From Lachnoanaerobaculum gingivalis (lineage in GTDB: Bacteria; Bacillota; Clostridia; Lachnospirales; Lachnospiraceae), in assembly GCF_003862475.1 (NCBI RefSeq), contig NZ_RRCO01000001.1, positions 496,001-560,000 on the forward strand: 64,000 nt of DNA, given 5' to 3'. The position numbers and the translations under genes were made by a program. Each line of letters opens with the position of its first letter. Position 1 is the stretch's first letter. Shown one piece after another: positions 33,340 to 41,241 of the stretch. The notes beneath the pieces were generated by a model that was not told where the DNA came from, ran no database searches, and saw only the letters and a list, made by a program, of their open reading frames with translations.

Positions 33340-34844
33340 GAGAAATCCGCTCCTTCCACATCAAGGCGGAGTTCCTGTGCACATATTTTTCCACTCTGCA
33401 TGACAATCGGTACACCTGCTCCCGGGTGAGTGCTGCTGCCTGTAAAATACAAACCTTCGCAGGAAAGACATTTTGCCTGAGATCTCAAATGATTGCTTTG
33501 CATCAAAGTAGGTTGCAATCCGAAAGTTGCACCTCGGTAGGCATTGAACGAATTCATAAAATCTCGTGGTGTAAAATATCTCTCCGAGGAAATTTTATCT
33601 CTCAAATTTTTCAGTGCAGGTAACTTCTCCAAAGTTGAAATTGCCTGCTCTCTATAATAATTTACAGTCTCATCATCCCATTCATACTGTGATGCCACAA
33701 CATCCGATACCGGAATAAGAAGGTAAAAAGAAGACTTGCCCTCAGGTGCCATCGACGGATCCGCATTTGAAGGAATGTGAAGATATACCGATGGCTCTTT
33801 AATCTTACTTCCGTCAAAGATACTTTCCAGATTTGAATCCAAATCATTTGCGATTACAAAGGTATGTGCAGCAAGCTCGGGATAAACTCCTTCAACTCCC
33901 CAATAGAACACAAGACAGGAACAGGAATAATCCATGGCATCTATCTTAGCCGAATCATACTTACCCTTGCAGGCATCATCACGAATCAGATGTTTCATCG
34001 CATAGGGGAAATCGGCATTACAAATCACATAATCAGACAGAATTTCTTTTCCTGAAACTGAAATCCCCTTCACTTTTTTATTTTTTGTAATAATTTCTTC
34101 TACAGGCATATCGTAATGAATCACTCCTCCAAGTTCTTCAAACAGTTTTGCCATTTGAGTAGCCATCGTAAACATTCCGCCCTTAATAAACCAAACTCCG
34201 TAAAGCAACTCAATCATCGGTATGATGTTATATAAAGAAGGTCCTTTCTTTGGAGAAACCCCTATATAGAGTGTTTGGAAACTAAGCATCTGTTGAAGAT
34301 CTTTATCAGGTATGAACTTTGACATCATTTGGTCAGCACTGTCAAAAGTTTTCAATTTCAGGGCATTCCAAAGAACCTTCGGATTATAAAAATCACGCCT
34401 GTGCCTAAAAGGTCTTGTGATAAAATGCTCCAAGGCAATCTGATAACGCTTGTAAATCGAACTGAGATAATCATAGAATCCCCTCGAATTGACAAAGCCC
34501 TTATTCTCAAAAATATTATGCAGTTCTTCCAAATCGTTGGAAAGTGAATAGAATCTTAAAGGCGACGAATTAAAATAGACATGATACATCGGATTCAATT
34601 TGGACATAGGAATATAGTCGTCCGGATTGCGTCCTGCGATTTCAAAAATCTCTCGATAGATTGACGGCATCATCACCAAGGTCGGTCCCACATCAAAAGA
34701 ATGCCCTTCGAATTCCAATCGATGCATCTTTCCACCGGGGACAGTATTTTTCTCATAAATCTCAACCTGATACCCAACATTTTGAAGACGAATTGCTGCC
34801 GAAAGTCCGCCTATTCCGGCTCCTATAACCAATACTCTTTTCAT
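33336..34844 (-). CDS. Phytoene/diapophytoene desaturase family FAD oxidoreductase (CrtI/CrtN-like)
   Basis: 502 residues with an N-terminal dinucleotide-binding motif (VLVIGAGIGGLSAAIRLQ, VEIYEKNTVPGGKM) and the C-terminal CrtI signature (LYFTGSSTHPGAGVPIVMQS). It introduces conjugated double bonds into a C30 or C40 precursor made by the synthase encoded next. Full length for the family. It starts behind AGGAGG, with alternative hairpins in the leader. It is the first gene of the run. Confidence 0.9.
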   Translation of the reverse strand: MKRVLVIGAGIGGLSAAIRLQNVGYQVEIYEKNTVPGGKMHRLEFEGHSFDVGPTLVMMPSIYREIFEIAGRNPDDYIPMSKLNPMYHVYFNSSPLRFYSLSNDLEELHNIFENKGFVNSRGFYDYLSSIYKRYQIALEHFITRPFRHRRDFYNPKVLWNALKLKTFDSADQMMSKFIPDKDLQQMLSFQTLYIGVSPKKGPSLYNIIPMIELLYGVWFIKGGMFTMATQMAKLFEELGGVIHYDMPVEEIITKNKKVKGISVSGKEILSDYVICNADFPYAMKHLIRDDACKGKYDSAKIDAMDYSCSCLVFYWGVEGVYPELAAHTFVIANDLDSNLESIFDGSKIKEPSVYLHIPSNADPSMAPEGKSSFYLLIPVSDVVASQYEWDDETVNYYREQAISTLEKLPALKNLRDKISSERYFTPRDFMNSFNAYRGATFGLQPTLMQSNHLRSQAKCLSCEGLYFTGSSTHPGAGVPIVMQSGKICAQELRLDVEGADFS

Positions 34845-34853
34845 GATCCTCCT

Positions 34854-34920
34854 CTCATAGTGGTTTTATCCACCTCAAAAAATCACTACGAGAATCATCG
34901 GCTCGTGTCTCCCATATGGG
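34854..34920 (-). promoter_or_regulatory. Possible alternative-hairpin leader of the carotenoid gene run
   Basis: On the minus strand three structures can be drawn: a dyad CCCATATGGG (34911-34920), a hairpin CACGAG/CTCGTA followed by GTGATTTTTTG (34887-34907), and a longer hairpin CTCGTAGTG/CACTATGAG (34854-34892) that uses the same CTCGTA strand and ends beside the AGGAGG. The second looks like a terminator and the third would exclude it. Regulation by attenuation is an inference. Confidence 0.4.
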
Positions 34921-35115
34921 ACAATGAATCGCAGTAGTAAAATATTAATAATTTTTATATATTAAATATCTAATCCGGTTATTATAGTAAAATTATTTTT
35001 AAATGTCAATAAAGGTACTTACCGGTTCCAATCTAAATTCTTCTTTCCATTTTCCAAAATAAAAAGAAATATCGGCTATCTGCTTCTACTTCCTTTTGGT
35101 ACGATAAACTCGGAT

Positions 35116-35571
35116 TTATCTGTGTTTTTTCATAATATATCTCAGTTTTGGAGTTTCAATCACTTCATCAACCACAAATCCAAGCTTATCATAAAGCTTC
35201 TTTGCATTTTTATTAAAATCAAAAACAGTTAAAGAAATGCTTCTAATATTTTTATCTTTAAAAATAAAATCTATAAATTCTTTCAATGCCTCAGTTCCAA
35301 AACCCAATCCTGTTTTTTGAGGATTTAATACAAATCTACCTATATGAATATTATCTTCTTCTATTCGCACCTCTTGTATCATTCCGATGAACTCTTCTTC
35401 ATTGAAAATAGAAAATTTATTTTCCAATTTTTCAATTTTTTCATAGGTCAATGGATATGAAACCTGTGTACCCATCCATTGCTCCTGAAACACAGAACCC
35501 TGCTCATTGGACCAACTACATAAAAGTTCAATATTATTTTTATTGATTCCTTTCTCAATTTTAATTCCCAT
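35116..35571 (-). CDS. GNAT family N-acetyltransferase
   Basis: A 151-residue acetyltransferase with RimI/RimJ-like features. Acetyl-CoA-binding region IGRFVLNPQKTGLGFGTEAL is followed by ISLTVFDFNKNAKKLYDKLGF. The start is placed at the ATG at 35571 because GAGGG lies eight bases upstream; an ATG at 35595 has no ribosome site. The substrate is unknown. It stands alone between remnants and the carotenoid run. Confidence 0.8.
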   Translation of the reverse strand: MGIKIEKGINKNNIELLCSWSNEQGSVFQEQWMGTQVSYPLTYEKIEKLENKFSIFNEEEFIGMIQEVRIEEDNIHIGRFVLNPQKTGLGFGTEALKEFIDFIFKDKNIRSISLTVFDFNKNAKKLYDKLGFVVDEVIETPKLRYIMKKHR

Positions 35572-35619
35572 CTTCAATTCCCTCAAATTCTTCATTTAAC
35601 CGGACTATACTTGTTCCTG

Positions 35620-36014
35620 TTATGATTTTCTTTTAATTATAAACGCATTATCTGCTTTTTCAAAATCTATTTTAGGATAATAATCCATAGCGGAATTTGC
35701 TGCAAGCAGTATTAGCGATACTTTTTCTCCTATATGCTCTCTCACCTTTTCTATGAGTTTTTTCCAACACCTTGTTTTTGATACTCTTTTTTCACTGCTA
35801 AATCTGAAAGATAACAGCAGTAGCTGAAGTCTGTAACACATCTTGCAAGCCCTATAAGTTCTCCATTATTATAAGCAAAGTAGATAAGATTTGCATTTTC
35901 AAACATAGACCTTATACGCTCTTTTTCTTTTGTAGGTCTTATTATACCCGAGCTTTCAAATACTTCAATTATTTTTTCTACATCAAAGTTTCTTGCATTC
36001 TCATAAGTTATCAT
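35620..36014 (-). pseudogene. Frameshifted GNAT acetyltransferase
   Basis: The first frame (36014 to about 35751) encodes a GNAT N-terminal part through AVKKEYQKQGVGK. The second (about 35841 to 35620) continues it with KLIEKVREHIGEKVSLILLA and DYYPKIDFEKADNAF. They join if one A is added to a run of six A near 35758-35763 (GGAAAAAAC). So a single-base deletion in a homopolymer breaks the gene, unless it is a sequencing error. The 3' part is repeated in degenerate form at 36731-36848. Confidence 0.8.
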
Positions 36015-36122
36015 ATTTTACCTCTTTCTTTAAAACACAGTCATAATTTAATTCTTGGCTTATATTCTAACAACTCTAAACCACATTATTTTAAAAATTA
36101 TAGATTATCCTCATTTTACATA

Positions 36123-36497
36123 CTACATCTGAAATGCCGTTATCCAAAAGCATATCCCGGCTATAAGCGAAATAGGAGTCATAACATATTTTTCTTTCCT
36201 ACTTTTTGAAATCATATTCATAATAGTATTAAGAGATAGGTAAGCAGCAAAAAAGAAACAAATATATTTAGTAACCTTAAAAGGCAACAATAAGGAAATA
36301 AAGCCTCCGGCTTGCAAAATAATTATCATTGCAAAAATTTGGATAGCCACTGAAACGACTGCAACAACTCTAAGTTTCTTTGGCAAGATTTTATATTGTC
36401 CACCCATTGTAAATTCGCCCAAAGGCAAACCGCAGGCAACAAGAACTGTCATAATTGCTATAGCTCCAAATAATACCGCCCCCAATATTGAAAACAT
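36123..36497 (-). CDS. Small four-helix membrane protein of unknown function
   Basis: 124 residues with four hydrophobic segments (about 2-24, 48-66, 71-90, 100-122) and few charged residues. The start at 36497 is chosen because GGGAGAG lies nine bases upstream; an ATG at 36518 would contain this site. No family is recognised with confidence. It sits in a region of remnants but shows no sign of decay. Confidence 0.6.
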   Translation of the reverse strand: MFSILGAVLFGAIAIMTVLVACGLPLGEFTMGGQYKILPKKLRVVAVVSVAIQIFAMIIILQAGGFISLLLPFKVTKYICFFFAAYLSLNTIMNMISKSRKEKYVMTPISLIAGICFWITAFQM

Positions 36498-36564
36498 AAA
36501 TAAATACTCTCCCTTCATGAAATAAAAAAGTTCAATTACAAACCCGGTATTTATCCAATAATTT

Positions 36565-36732
36565 TTATATTACCTTTAATTCATCCAACTTTATTATATT
36601 ACAGCCTTTTTTAGTATAGTATTCTATCATTTCAGGAATCTTTGCTTTATTATAGCTTGTTATTCCATCAGCAATGATATGGACGGTGTATCCTGATTTT
36701 GCTGTATTTTTGTAAACCCTTCCTTTCTCCAT
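36565..36732 (-). pseudogene. C-terminal remnant of an isochorismatase-like cysteine hydrolase
   Basis: A 55-codon frame encodes VYKNTAKSGYTVHIIADGIT followed by KAKIPEMIEYYTKKGCNIIK and a stop. This is the typical last third of isochorismatase/nicotinamidase-like hydrolases (VVADAI, EMLEYY, KGCEVI). The catalytic Asp, Lys and Cys would lie in the missing part. It begins where the duplicated GNAT tail ends, so two fragments are joined here. Confidence 0.6.
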
Positions 36733-36848
36733 TATGATTTTCTTTTAATTATAAATGCATTGTCCGCTTTTTTCAAAATTTATTTTAGGATAATAATTCA
36801 TAGCAGAATTTACTGAAAGTAGTATTAGCAATACTTTTTCTCCTATAT
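36731..36848 (-). pseudogene. Degenerate second copy of the GNAT gene 3' end
   Basis: About 118 bases closely match 35618-35735, which encode the end of the frameshifted acetyltransferase, with scattered substitutions and an extra T in the homopolymer near 36770. Both copies keep the context from TATGATTTTCTTTTAATTAT to CTTTTTCTCCTATAT. It is a tandem-type partial duplication or relic of a paralogue. Confidence 0.7.
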
Positions 36849-36920
36849 TTTAATAGAGCTAACAATTTTCTACCATTTTAAATGTTTAAATAATTTGTCC
36901 GAAATTAAAGAAGGCATATT

Positions 36921-37182
36921 TCAACCTTCTTTTTTCACAAGCAGGTCTGCTAAACATTTCTCACCACTAGGAATATTTGACAACCTTTTATACTCAAAAA
37001 TTGCATTAATCAAATCATCAACATTTGAAAAATAATCGGTAATAAACTCGGTAGACTTTACTTTTGAAAATTTAAGTATATTTTTACAAAATTCACTGGG
37101 TTTAGTCTTGCTTTTTACTTTACTGTTTTCCTTCATCCATTAACTTATTAACAATAGCAATTTCGGCACTTCCTTCACATAT
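36921..37182 (-). pseudogene. Remnant of an unrecognised gene with a Toprim-like CEG motif
   Basis: One frame entering from the IS remnant gives CICEGSAEIAIVNKLMDEGK and then a stop. A second frame, shifted by one base, starts at an ATG (37136) and encodes 71 residues ending IPSGEKCLADLLVKKEG. The CEG-x-(A/E)E pattern recalls the first Toprim strand of RloB/OLD-like proteins, but this is weak. The 5' end is cut exactly where the IS1380 right-end fragment starts, suggesting disruption by that element. The 71-residue frame lacks a good ribosome site. Confidence 0.4.
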
Positions 37183-37346
37183 ACAACCGATAATGAACCT
37201 TGACAGCTTGATAACTACTTGTAAACTCTACCTAGGGGAAGTCTGCCCATTTTTAGATGTATCAAGTCAGTTATAGCGTCATGGATTAAGTTTAAAGATT
37301 TATAGCACAGTAATTAACTTAAATATTGTACCGTGAATAATGCAGG
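37183..37346 (+). mobile_element. Solo right end of an IS1380-family element (remnant)
   Basis: 164 bases closely match 29131-29295, the segment from the transposase stop to the right terminal repeat of the intact IS1380 element, including the terminal GTGAATAATGCAGG. Several substitutions and one deleted T separate the copies. No transposase coding sequence or left end is present, so it is an old truncated copy rather than a mobilisable element. Confidence 0.88.
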
Positions 37347-37561
37347 CTAATGCTTTTTAATTGTATTTCATCGAATAATAAATAGAAAAAGGACAACTTA
37401 CAGGGTAAAATAAAAGTTATCAAACAATAAATTACCTGCTAAGAAGTCCTTTATGAGTTGTGGATTCAAATATGTTTTTTTGCATGGCTTATATCAGCCG
37501 TAAAATATGATTATAAGTGACAATAAAATTCAAATAAATATACTACTTAATAAAGAGAATT
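37347..37561. other. Non-coding interval with a 65-bp imperfect inverted repeat
   Basis: Arms at 37388-37408 and 37432-37452 start AAAGGAC and end GTCCTTT, pairing over most of 21 bases with small bulges around a 23-base AT-rich loop. No terminator T run follows clearly and no gene is visible in this interval. It could be a small mobile or extragenic palindromic repeat. Confidence 0.5.
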
Positions 37562-38212
37562 TTATTTATCTATATACATATCATTAATTACCGGTGCTCC
37601 AAGCGGTAATGAGGTGTCACTTGGCCAATAAGCAACATTCAAATCAAACCCTGCTTTTACATGCTGTCCGTTATATGCCTTGATATCCGGTAAATAATTT
37701 AACGAAAGTACCTTAACAGTTCGAGAATAAGAGCCTCCGTCTATAGTCTTACATGTAAGTGTTTGTGGCCTATCCAATATAAATAATATAAAATCTTTTT
37801 CTCTGTCTATAGAAGAATTCGGATTAGGATCATTAATTCCCTGTACCGCAAGAACTTCCTTATATTTCAATACACGTATAGTACCGTTCAGTAAGGTGTA
37901 TCTTGTATCGGCAACATCTACTTTCTTGGTTTGCACTATATTATTTTCAATCCATGCACCCGAAGCATTAACACGGTAATTATCAGGAGTTATTGTATTT
38001 ATCATACAGTACCCGAATTTATCAAAATAATAACACTCTGCCGTACCGTCTGAATTACCGTCTATCCATTGCCATGAGTTGGAAGGCCATGTTCCGTTGC
38101 CTTGGTCATACCACCAACCCTTACTATCCTGTATCCAAGTCCCTGCATAAGCATTTATTGTGAAAAATATTGCAAATATCGGTAATAATAATAACACTTT
38201 AATATTTCTCAT
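37562..38212 (-). CDS. Secreted protein with N-terminal wall-binding-type repeats
   Basis: 216 residues. The start at 38212 follows GGAAG by five bases. The signal peptide ends near NAYA. Two aromatic repeats come directly after it (about 24-90): WIQDSKGWWYDQGNGTWPSN and YYFDKFGYCMINTITPDNYR, similar to the wall-binding repeats at 26494-27537 but at the other end of the protein. The C-terminal 125 residues (TRYTLLNGTIRVLKYKEVLA onward) form an unrecognised extracellular domain. Probably surface-attached. Confidence 0.7.
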   Translation of the reverse strand: MRNIKVLLLLPIFAIFFTINAYAGTWIQDSKGWWYDQGNGTWPSNSWQWIDGNSDGTAECYYFDKFGYCMINTITPDNYRVNASGAWIENNIVQTKKVDVADTRYTLLNGTIRVLKYKEVLAVQGINDPNPNSSIDREKDFILFILDRPQTLTCKTIDGGSYSRTVKVLSLNYLPDIKAYNGQHVKAGFDLNVAYWPSDTSLPLGAPVINDMYIDK

Positions 38213-38381
38213 AAGCACTTCCTTTCTATAGAAATGTTGTTCTATATTAATAAACCATATAACTACTTACTAAGATTACGAATTCATATTTCTTAAATCA
38301 AGGCTCTTTCTTATTATTTATTTCTTACAATTGTACTATAATCCAAAGACTTTGTTTATAACATTTAGCATATACTTATCC

Positions 38382-38885
38382 TTAACCCTGCCTTGTTTTA
38401 ATACCGGCTAATTGCTTAAGATCATTGCAAAAACTTTCTGCTTCTTTTTTACTCTTTGAGTATATTATAGCCTTGGTATTATTCCTTTGATATATTGAAA
38501 TCTTGCTATGTCTTAAAAATAATAAAATCAATACAGGGCAGACAAAAAACAGAGGATTAAAAAATCCGATTATCACTGTAACAACTACCCAAAATGTATT
38601 GTATCCGTTTAATACAGTTGAAACGGATACAGCACTTACGTCTTGTAACAGTATCTCCGGCACTTTATTAAACTTCTTTGGTATAGTTGAGATATAAATC
38701 CTATCCTCTCCTATACAAACCTCACTTCTTATTTTTGAATTGGTCAAACTAAGTATGTTGCTTCCGCTCGCAGAGTAAAAACGGTAATTTTTCCCAATCA
38801 ATAATTCTTTATTAAATACAGCCTGTGATTTATCATGCGATAAATTATTATGTGTTTCCAAGTTCGACTGATGATCCTGTTTCAT
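38382..38885 (-). CDS. Membrane protein with two central helices and PH-like flanks
   Basis: A 167-residue protein. A hydrophobic hairpin at about 98-124 (TFWVVVTVIIGFFNPLFFVC and onward) interrupts a beta-rich region (SEVCIGEDRIYISTIPKKFN before; SKISIYQRNNTKAIIYSKSK after), the pattern of small PH-like membrane proteins. There is no signal peptide and the function is unknown. No clear operon partner. Confidence 0.55.
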   Translation of the reverse strand: MKQDHQSNLETHNNLSHDKSQAVFNKELLIGKNYRFYSASGSNILSLTNSKIRSEVCIGEDRIYISTIPKKFNKVPEILLQDVSAVSVSTVLNGYNTFWVVVTVIIGFFNPLFFVCPVLILLFLRHSKISIYQRNNTKAIIYSKSKKEAESFCNDLKQLAGIKTRQG

Positions 38886-39177
38886 TTTAACCCTCCGCTT
38901 GTTTTTATGATATATCTAAACCCAAATTATTCACAATAAATAAAAATCACAATACAGCACCCCTATCCTTGAGTTTTATTGAAAAATAAGTTTTTTTATC
39001 AAAGACTTTCTTTTAAGGGCAGATTTATCAACTTAAAAGGAAAATAACCTTTATTAGGAGCATCCCGGAATCTGAAGAAAGAAATATTAATTTTTCTATT
39101 GCTACTCATGGTTAACATATTTACAATACTTATAAAGAATTCCTTTGCAGGTTATTTATTGTTTGGACATTTTTATT
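38886..39177. other. Intergenic region without a supported gene
   Basis: AT-rich DNA between two minus-strand genes. A short plus-strand stretch near 39060-39180 could encode hydrophobic residues but has no start, ribosome site or recognisable family, so nothing is called. Confidence 0.4.
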
Positions 39178-39741
39178 TTACCATGCAGGATATTTTCTTC
39201 TGAATCCCTCAAACCACTCAAGGTATTTGGCTACATTTGCTTTATTCTCAGGATCATTGTCAAATTCCTTTGTTTCCACATCCACTCTCTCCTTATCCTC
39301 AGCAGAAAGTGCTCTCTCGGCAAATGTATATACTACCTCATCTTCTTTTCCTATATGTCTGTTTAAAAGTGTAGCATAGCCTGATGCATTTGTTATAATA
39401 TCAAGCTTATTTGCTGTGGAAGGATCCTTCTCATATCTGTCGGCAGCTTCCAAAAGCTCATTCATATGAAGTCTTCCAAGGTCATGCTCTACAAGCATAC
39501 CGTTTCTGATAAGTTTATCCGCTACCGGTCCCAGCTTTTCAAGCATTATTTTAAAAAGTATCTTCTCTTCCTTACCATGATGAAGATGATCGGCATAGGT
39601 CTTACCGAAAGCCACACATTCCCTTACAAGATTTGCATCAACATCTTCACCCTCTATAATAGAGCAGCACATAGATTTCATGCTCTTACAAAACTCTACA
39701 ATATTTTTATGTTCATCTACTAAAATTTCTATTCCGTACAT
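39178..39741 (-). CDS. Hemerythrin domain-containing protein
   Basis: A 187-residue helical protein with the diiron hemerythrin ligands: DEHKNI (His11), HLHHGKEEKILF, EHDLGRLHM and HIGKEDEVVYTFAE. Anaerobes use such proteins for oxygen, nitric oxide or iron handling. The C-terminal 40 residues (KYLEWFEGFRRKYPAW) are an amphipathic extension. It starts one base after the stop of the upstream 202-residue gene, so the two are co-expressed and probably act together. Confidence 0.9.
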   Translation of the reverse strand: MYGIEILVDEHKNIVEFCKSMKSMCCSIIEGEDVDANLVRECVAFGKTYADHLHHGKEEKILFKIMLEKLGPVADKLIRNGMLVEHDLGRLHMNELLEAADRYEKDPSTANKLDIITNASGYATLLNRHIGKEDEVVYTFAERALSAEDKERVDVETKEFDNDPENKANVAKYLEWFEGFRRKYPAW

Positions 39742-39742
39742 A

Positions 39743-40351
39743 TTACTCCCTTACCAACTTATATGAGCCATTTCCCAGGGCATAATATGCCAAACCGCTA
39801 CCGGCAAATACCCCCTCTATCATGGCATTCCTTATTTCATAAAACAATGCTTCATTTGCACCTACTTCATCCCAGTACTGCTTGTGAATATCTACAGTTT
39901 CCTGCCACATAAGCTCATCACTGTCTTCATTCACAACCATATTTACTCCGTCACATGGCATACCGCTGACAAATGTATTCTCATAGTATTCAAATCCGTC
40001 AGCAGGAGAAACACCTGCCGCTATTGCATTTTTTACACCGAAAGCTCTTGATATATCACAAATAAAATTTATAGCCTCTGCATCGCCCTCTGTAAGTGTC
40101 TTTACTACATATGCAAGTCTTCTCTCCACTATAGCGATCTTATCCTGAAGCCAGCCGTGGATATTTGTAGGATCTATAATATTTCCAAGGTCTCCTTCCG
40201 GAAGTGAACCGTATCCGGCATCTATATTCGCTAAAGGAGCCACATTCAAATTCTTCTCTTTTGCCCCTTCTATAATAGCATTTGTCAAATCATTTTGTAT
40301 TTTTATTTTTCTGAATAACCAATGATGTATTGGTCCCAGTATTGCACTCAT
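39743..40351 (-). CDS. Uncharacterised protein paired with hemerythrin
   Basis: 202 residues behind AGGAGA, starting MSAILGPIHHWLFRKIKIQN. It is mostly helical by composition, has no signal peptide or membrane helix, and contains conserved-looking His9/His10, NIHGWLQDKI, CDISRAFG and a Cys in SGMPCDGVN. I do not recognise a characterised family. The one-base gap to the hemerythrin gene suggests a complex or shared ligand (iron, haem or a diatomic gas), which is inference only. Confidence 0.6.
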   Translation of the reverse strand: MSAILGPIHHWLFRKIKIQNDLTNAIIEGAKEKNLNVAPLANIDAGYGSLPEGDLGNIIDPTNIHGWLQDKIAIVERRLAYVVKTLTEGDAEAINFICDISRAFGVKNAIAAGVSPADGFEYYENTFVSGMPCDGVNMVVNEDSDELMWQETVDIHKQYWDEVGANEALFYEIRNAMIEGVFAGSGLAYYALGNGSYKLVRE

Positions 40352-40532
40352 ATTTTTTCTCCTTTATATAAAAAAAGTTTAAATCCTCATTACTTCTACA
40401 GTATAGTATTTTAACAAATGTTTTTCTGTAACAATTGTTAATGCTGATAAAATTATTTTACTATTTTTTATTTCAAAATATTTTACTCTTGCTCTTTCCT
40501 AAATATAAACAGCGACAATTCCACTGCTTATA

Positions 40533-40567
40533 ATAAAAAACCTGTCTTGGAATACCAAAACAGGTTA
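40533..40567 (-). terminator. Rho-independent terminator of the pcp operon
   Basis: On the minus strand AACCTGTTTTGG/CCAAGACAGGTT forms a hairpin followed by TTTTTATT, directly after the pcp stop. Confidence 0.9.
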
Positions 40568-40574
40568 TAATCAA

Positions 40575-41222
40575 TTAAAACTCTTTACCGCCGTTTACAT
40601 TTATATCAGCTTCAAAATTCTTATCAATAGCGGCTATAGCCGCTTCAAGACCTCTCTTTATATCTTCAAGAGCCATATATGGAGCCACAGGTGTTCTTCT
40701 TGCCACCTGTGCAGGTATAAACGGAACATGTGTAAATCCACCCTTTATATGAGGATATTTCTTTGCTAATGTATAGAGAACACCATACATCAAATGATTA
40801 CATACAAAAGTTCCTGCTGTATTTGATACAGCTGCCGGAAGGTTTGCTTCTCTGATTGCCTCTACCATGGCCTTTATAGGAAGTGTTGTAAAGTAAGCAT
40901 TCTCTCCGTCTTCAAAAATCTTTATATCTATAGGTTGATTGCCTTCATTGTCCTTTATTCTGGCATCATCTATATTGATTGCAACTCTCTCAGGTGTTAT
41001 CTCAAATCTTCCACCTGCCTGTCCTATACAAAGAACTACATCCGGTTTTTCTTCCTCAATAGCCTTTGCTACCGTATCTATTGACTTTCTAAAGACAGTA
41101 GGTACTTCCAACTTTACGATATCAAATCTTCCTATTTTATCAGCTACAAGCTTCACCGCCTCAAGAGCAGGATTTATAGCATCACCACCGAACGGATCAA
41201 AAGCTGTCAATAATAGTTTCAT
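40575..41222 (-). CDS. pcp: Pyrrolidone-carboxylate (pyroglutamyl) peptidase
   Basis: A 215-residue C15 cysteine peptidase that removes N-terminal 5-oxoproline from peptides in the cytosol. Full-length chain opening [19 protein letters not shown]. Catalytic regions are [19 protein letters not shown] (Glu), [16 protein letters not shown] (Cys) and [12 protein letters not shown] (His). It ends the three-gene run DUF969-DUF979-pcp, a common arrangement that ties 5-oxoproline release to its transport. Confidence 0.96.
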   Translation of the reverse strand: MKLLLTAFDPFGGDAINPALEAVKLVADKIGRFDIVKLEVPTVFRKSIDTVAKAIEEEKPDVVLCIGQAGGRFEITPERVAINIDDARIKDNEGNQPIDIKIFEDGENAYFTTLPIKAMVEAIREANLPAAVSNTAGTFVCNHLMYGVLYTLAKKYPHIKGGFTHVPFIPAQVARRTPVAPYMALEDIKRGLEAAIAAIDKNFEADINVNGGKEF

Positions 41223-41241
41223 ATCTTATCCTTTCAAATAC

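Noticed and set aside
36921-37136. 71-residue frame as an independent small gene
   Set aside because: No ribosome site, and an adjoining frame shows it belongs to a broken larger gene.
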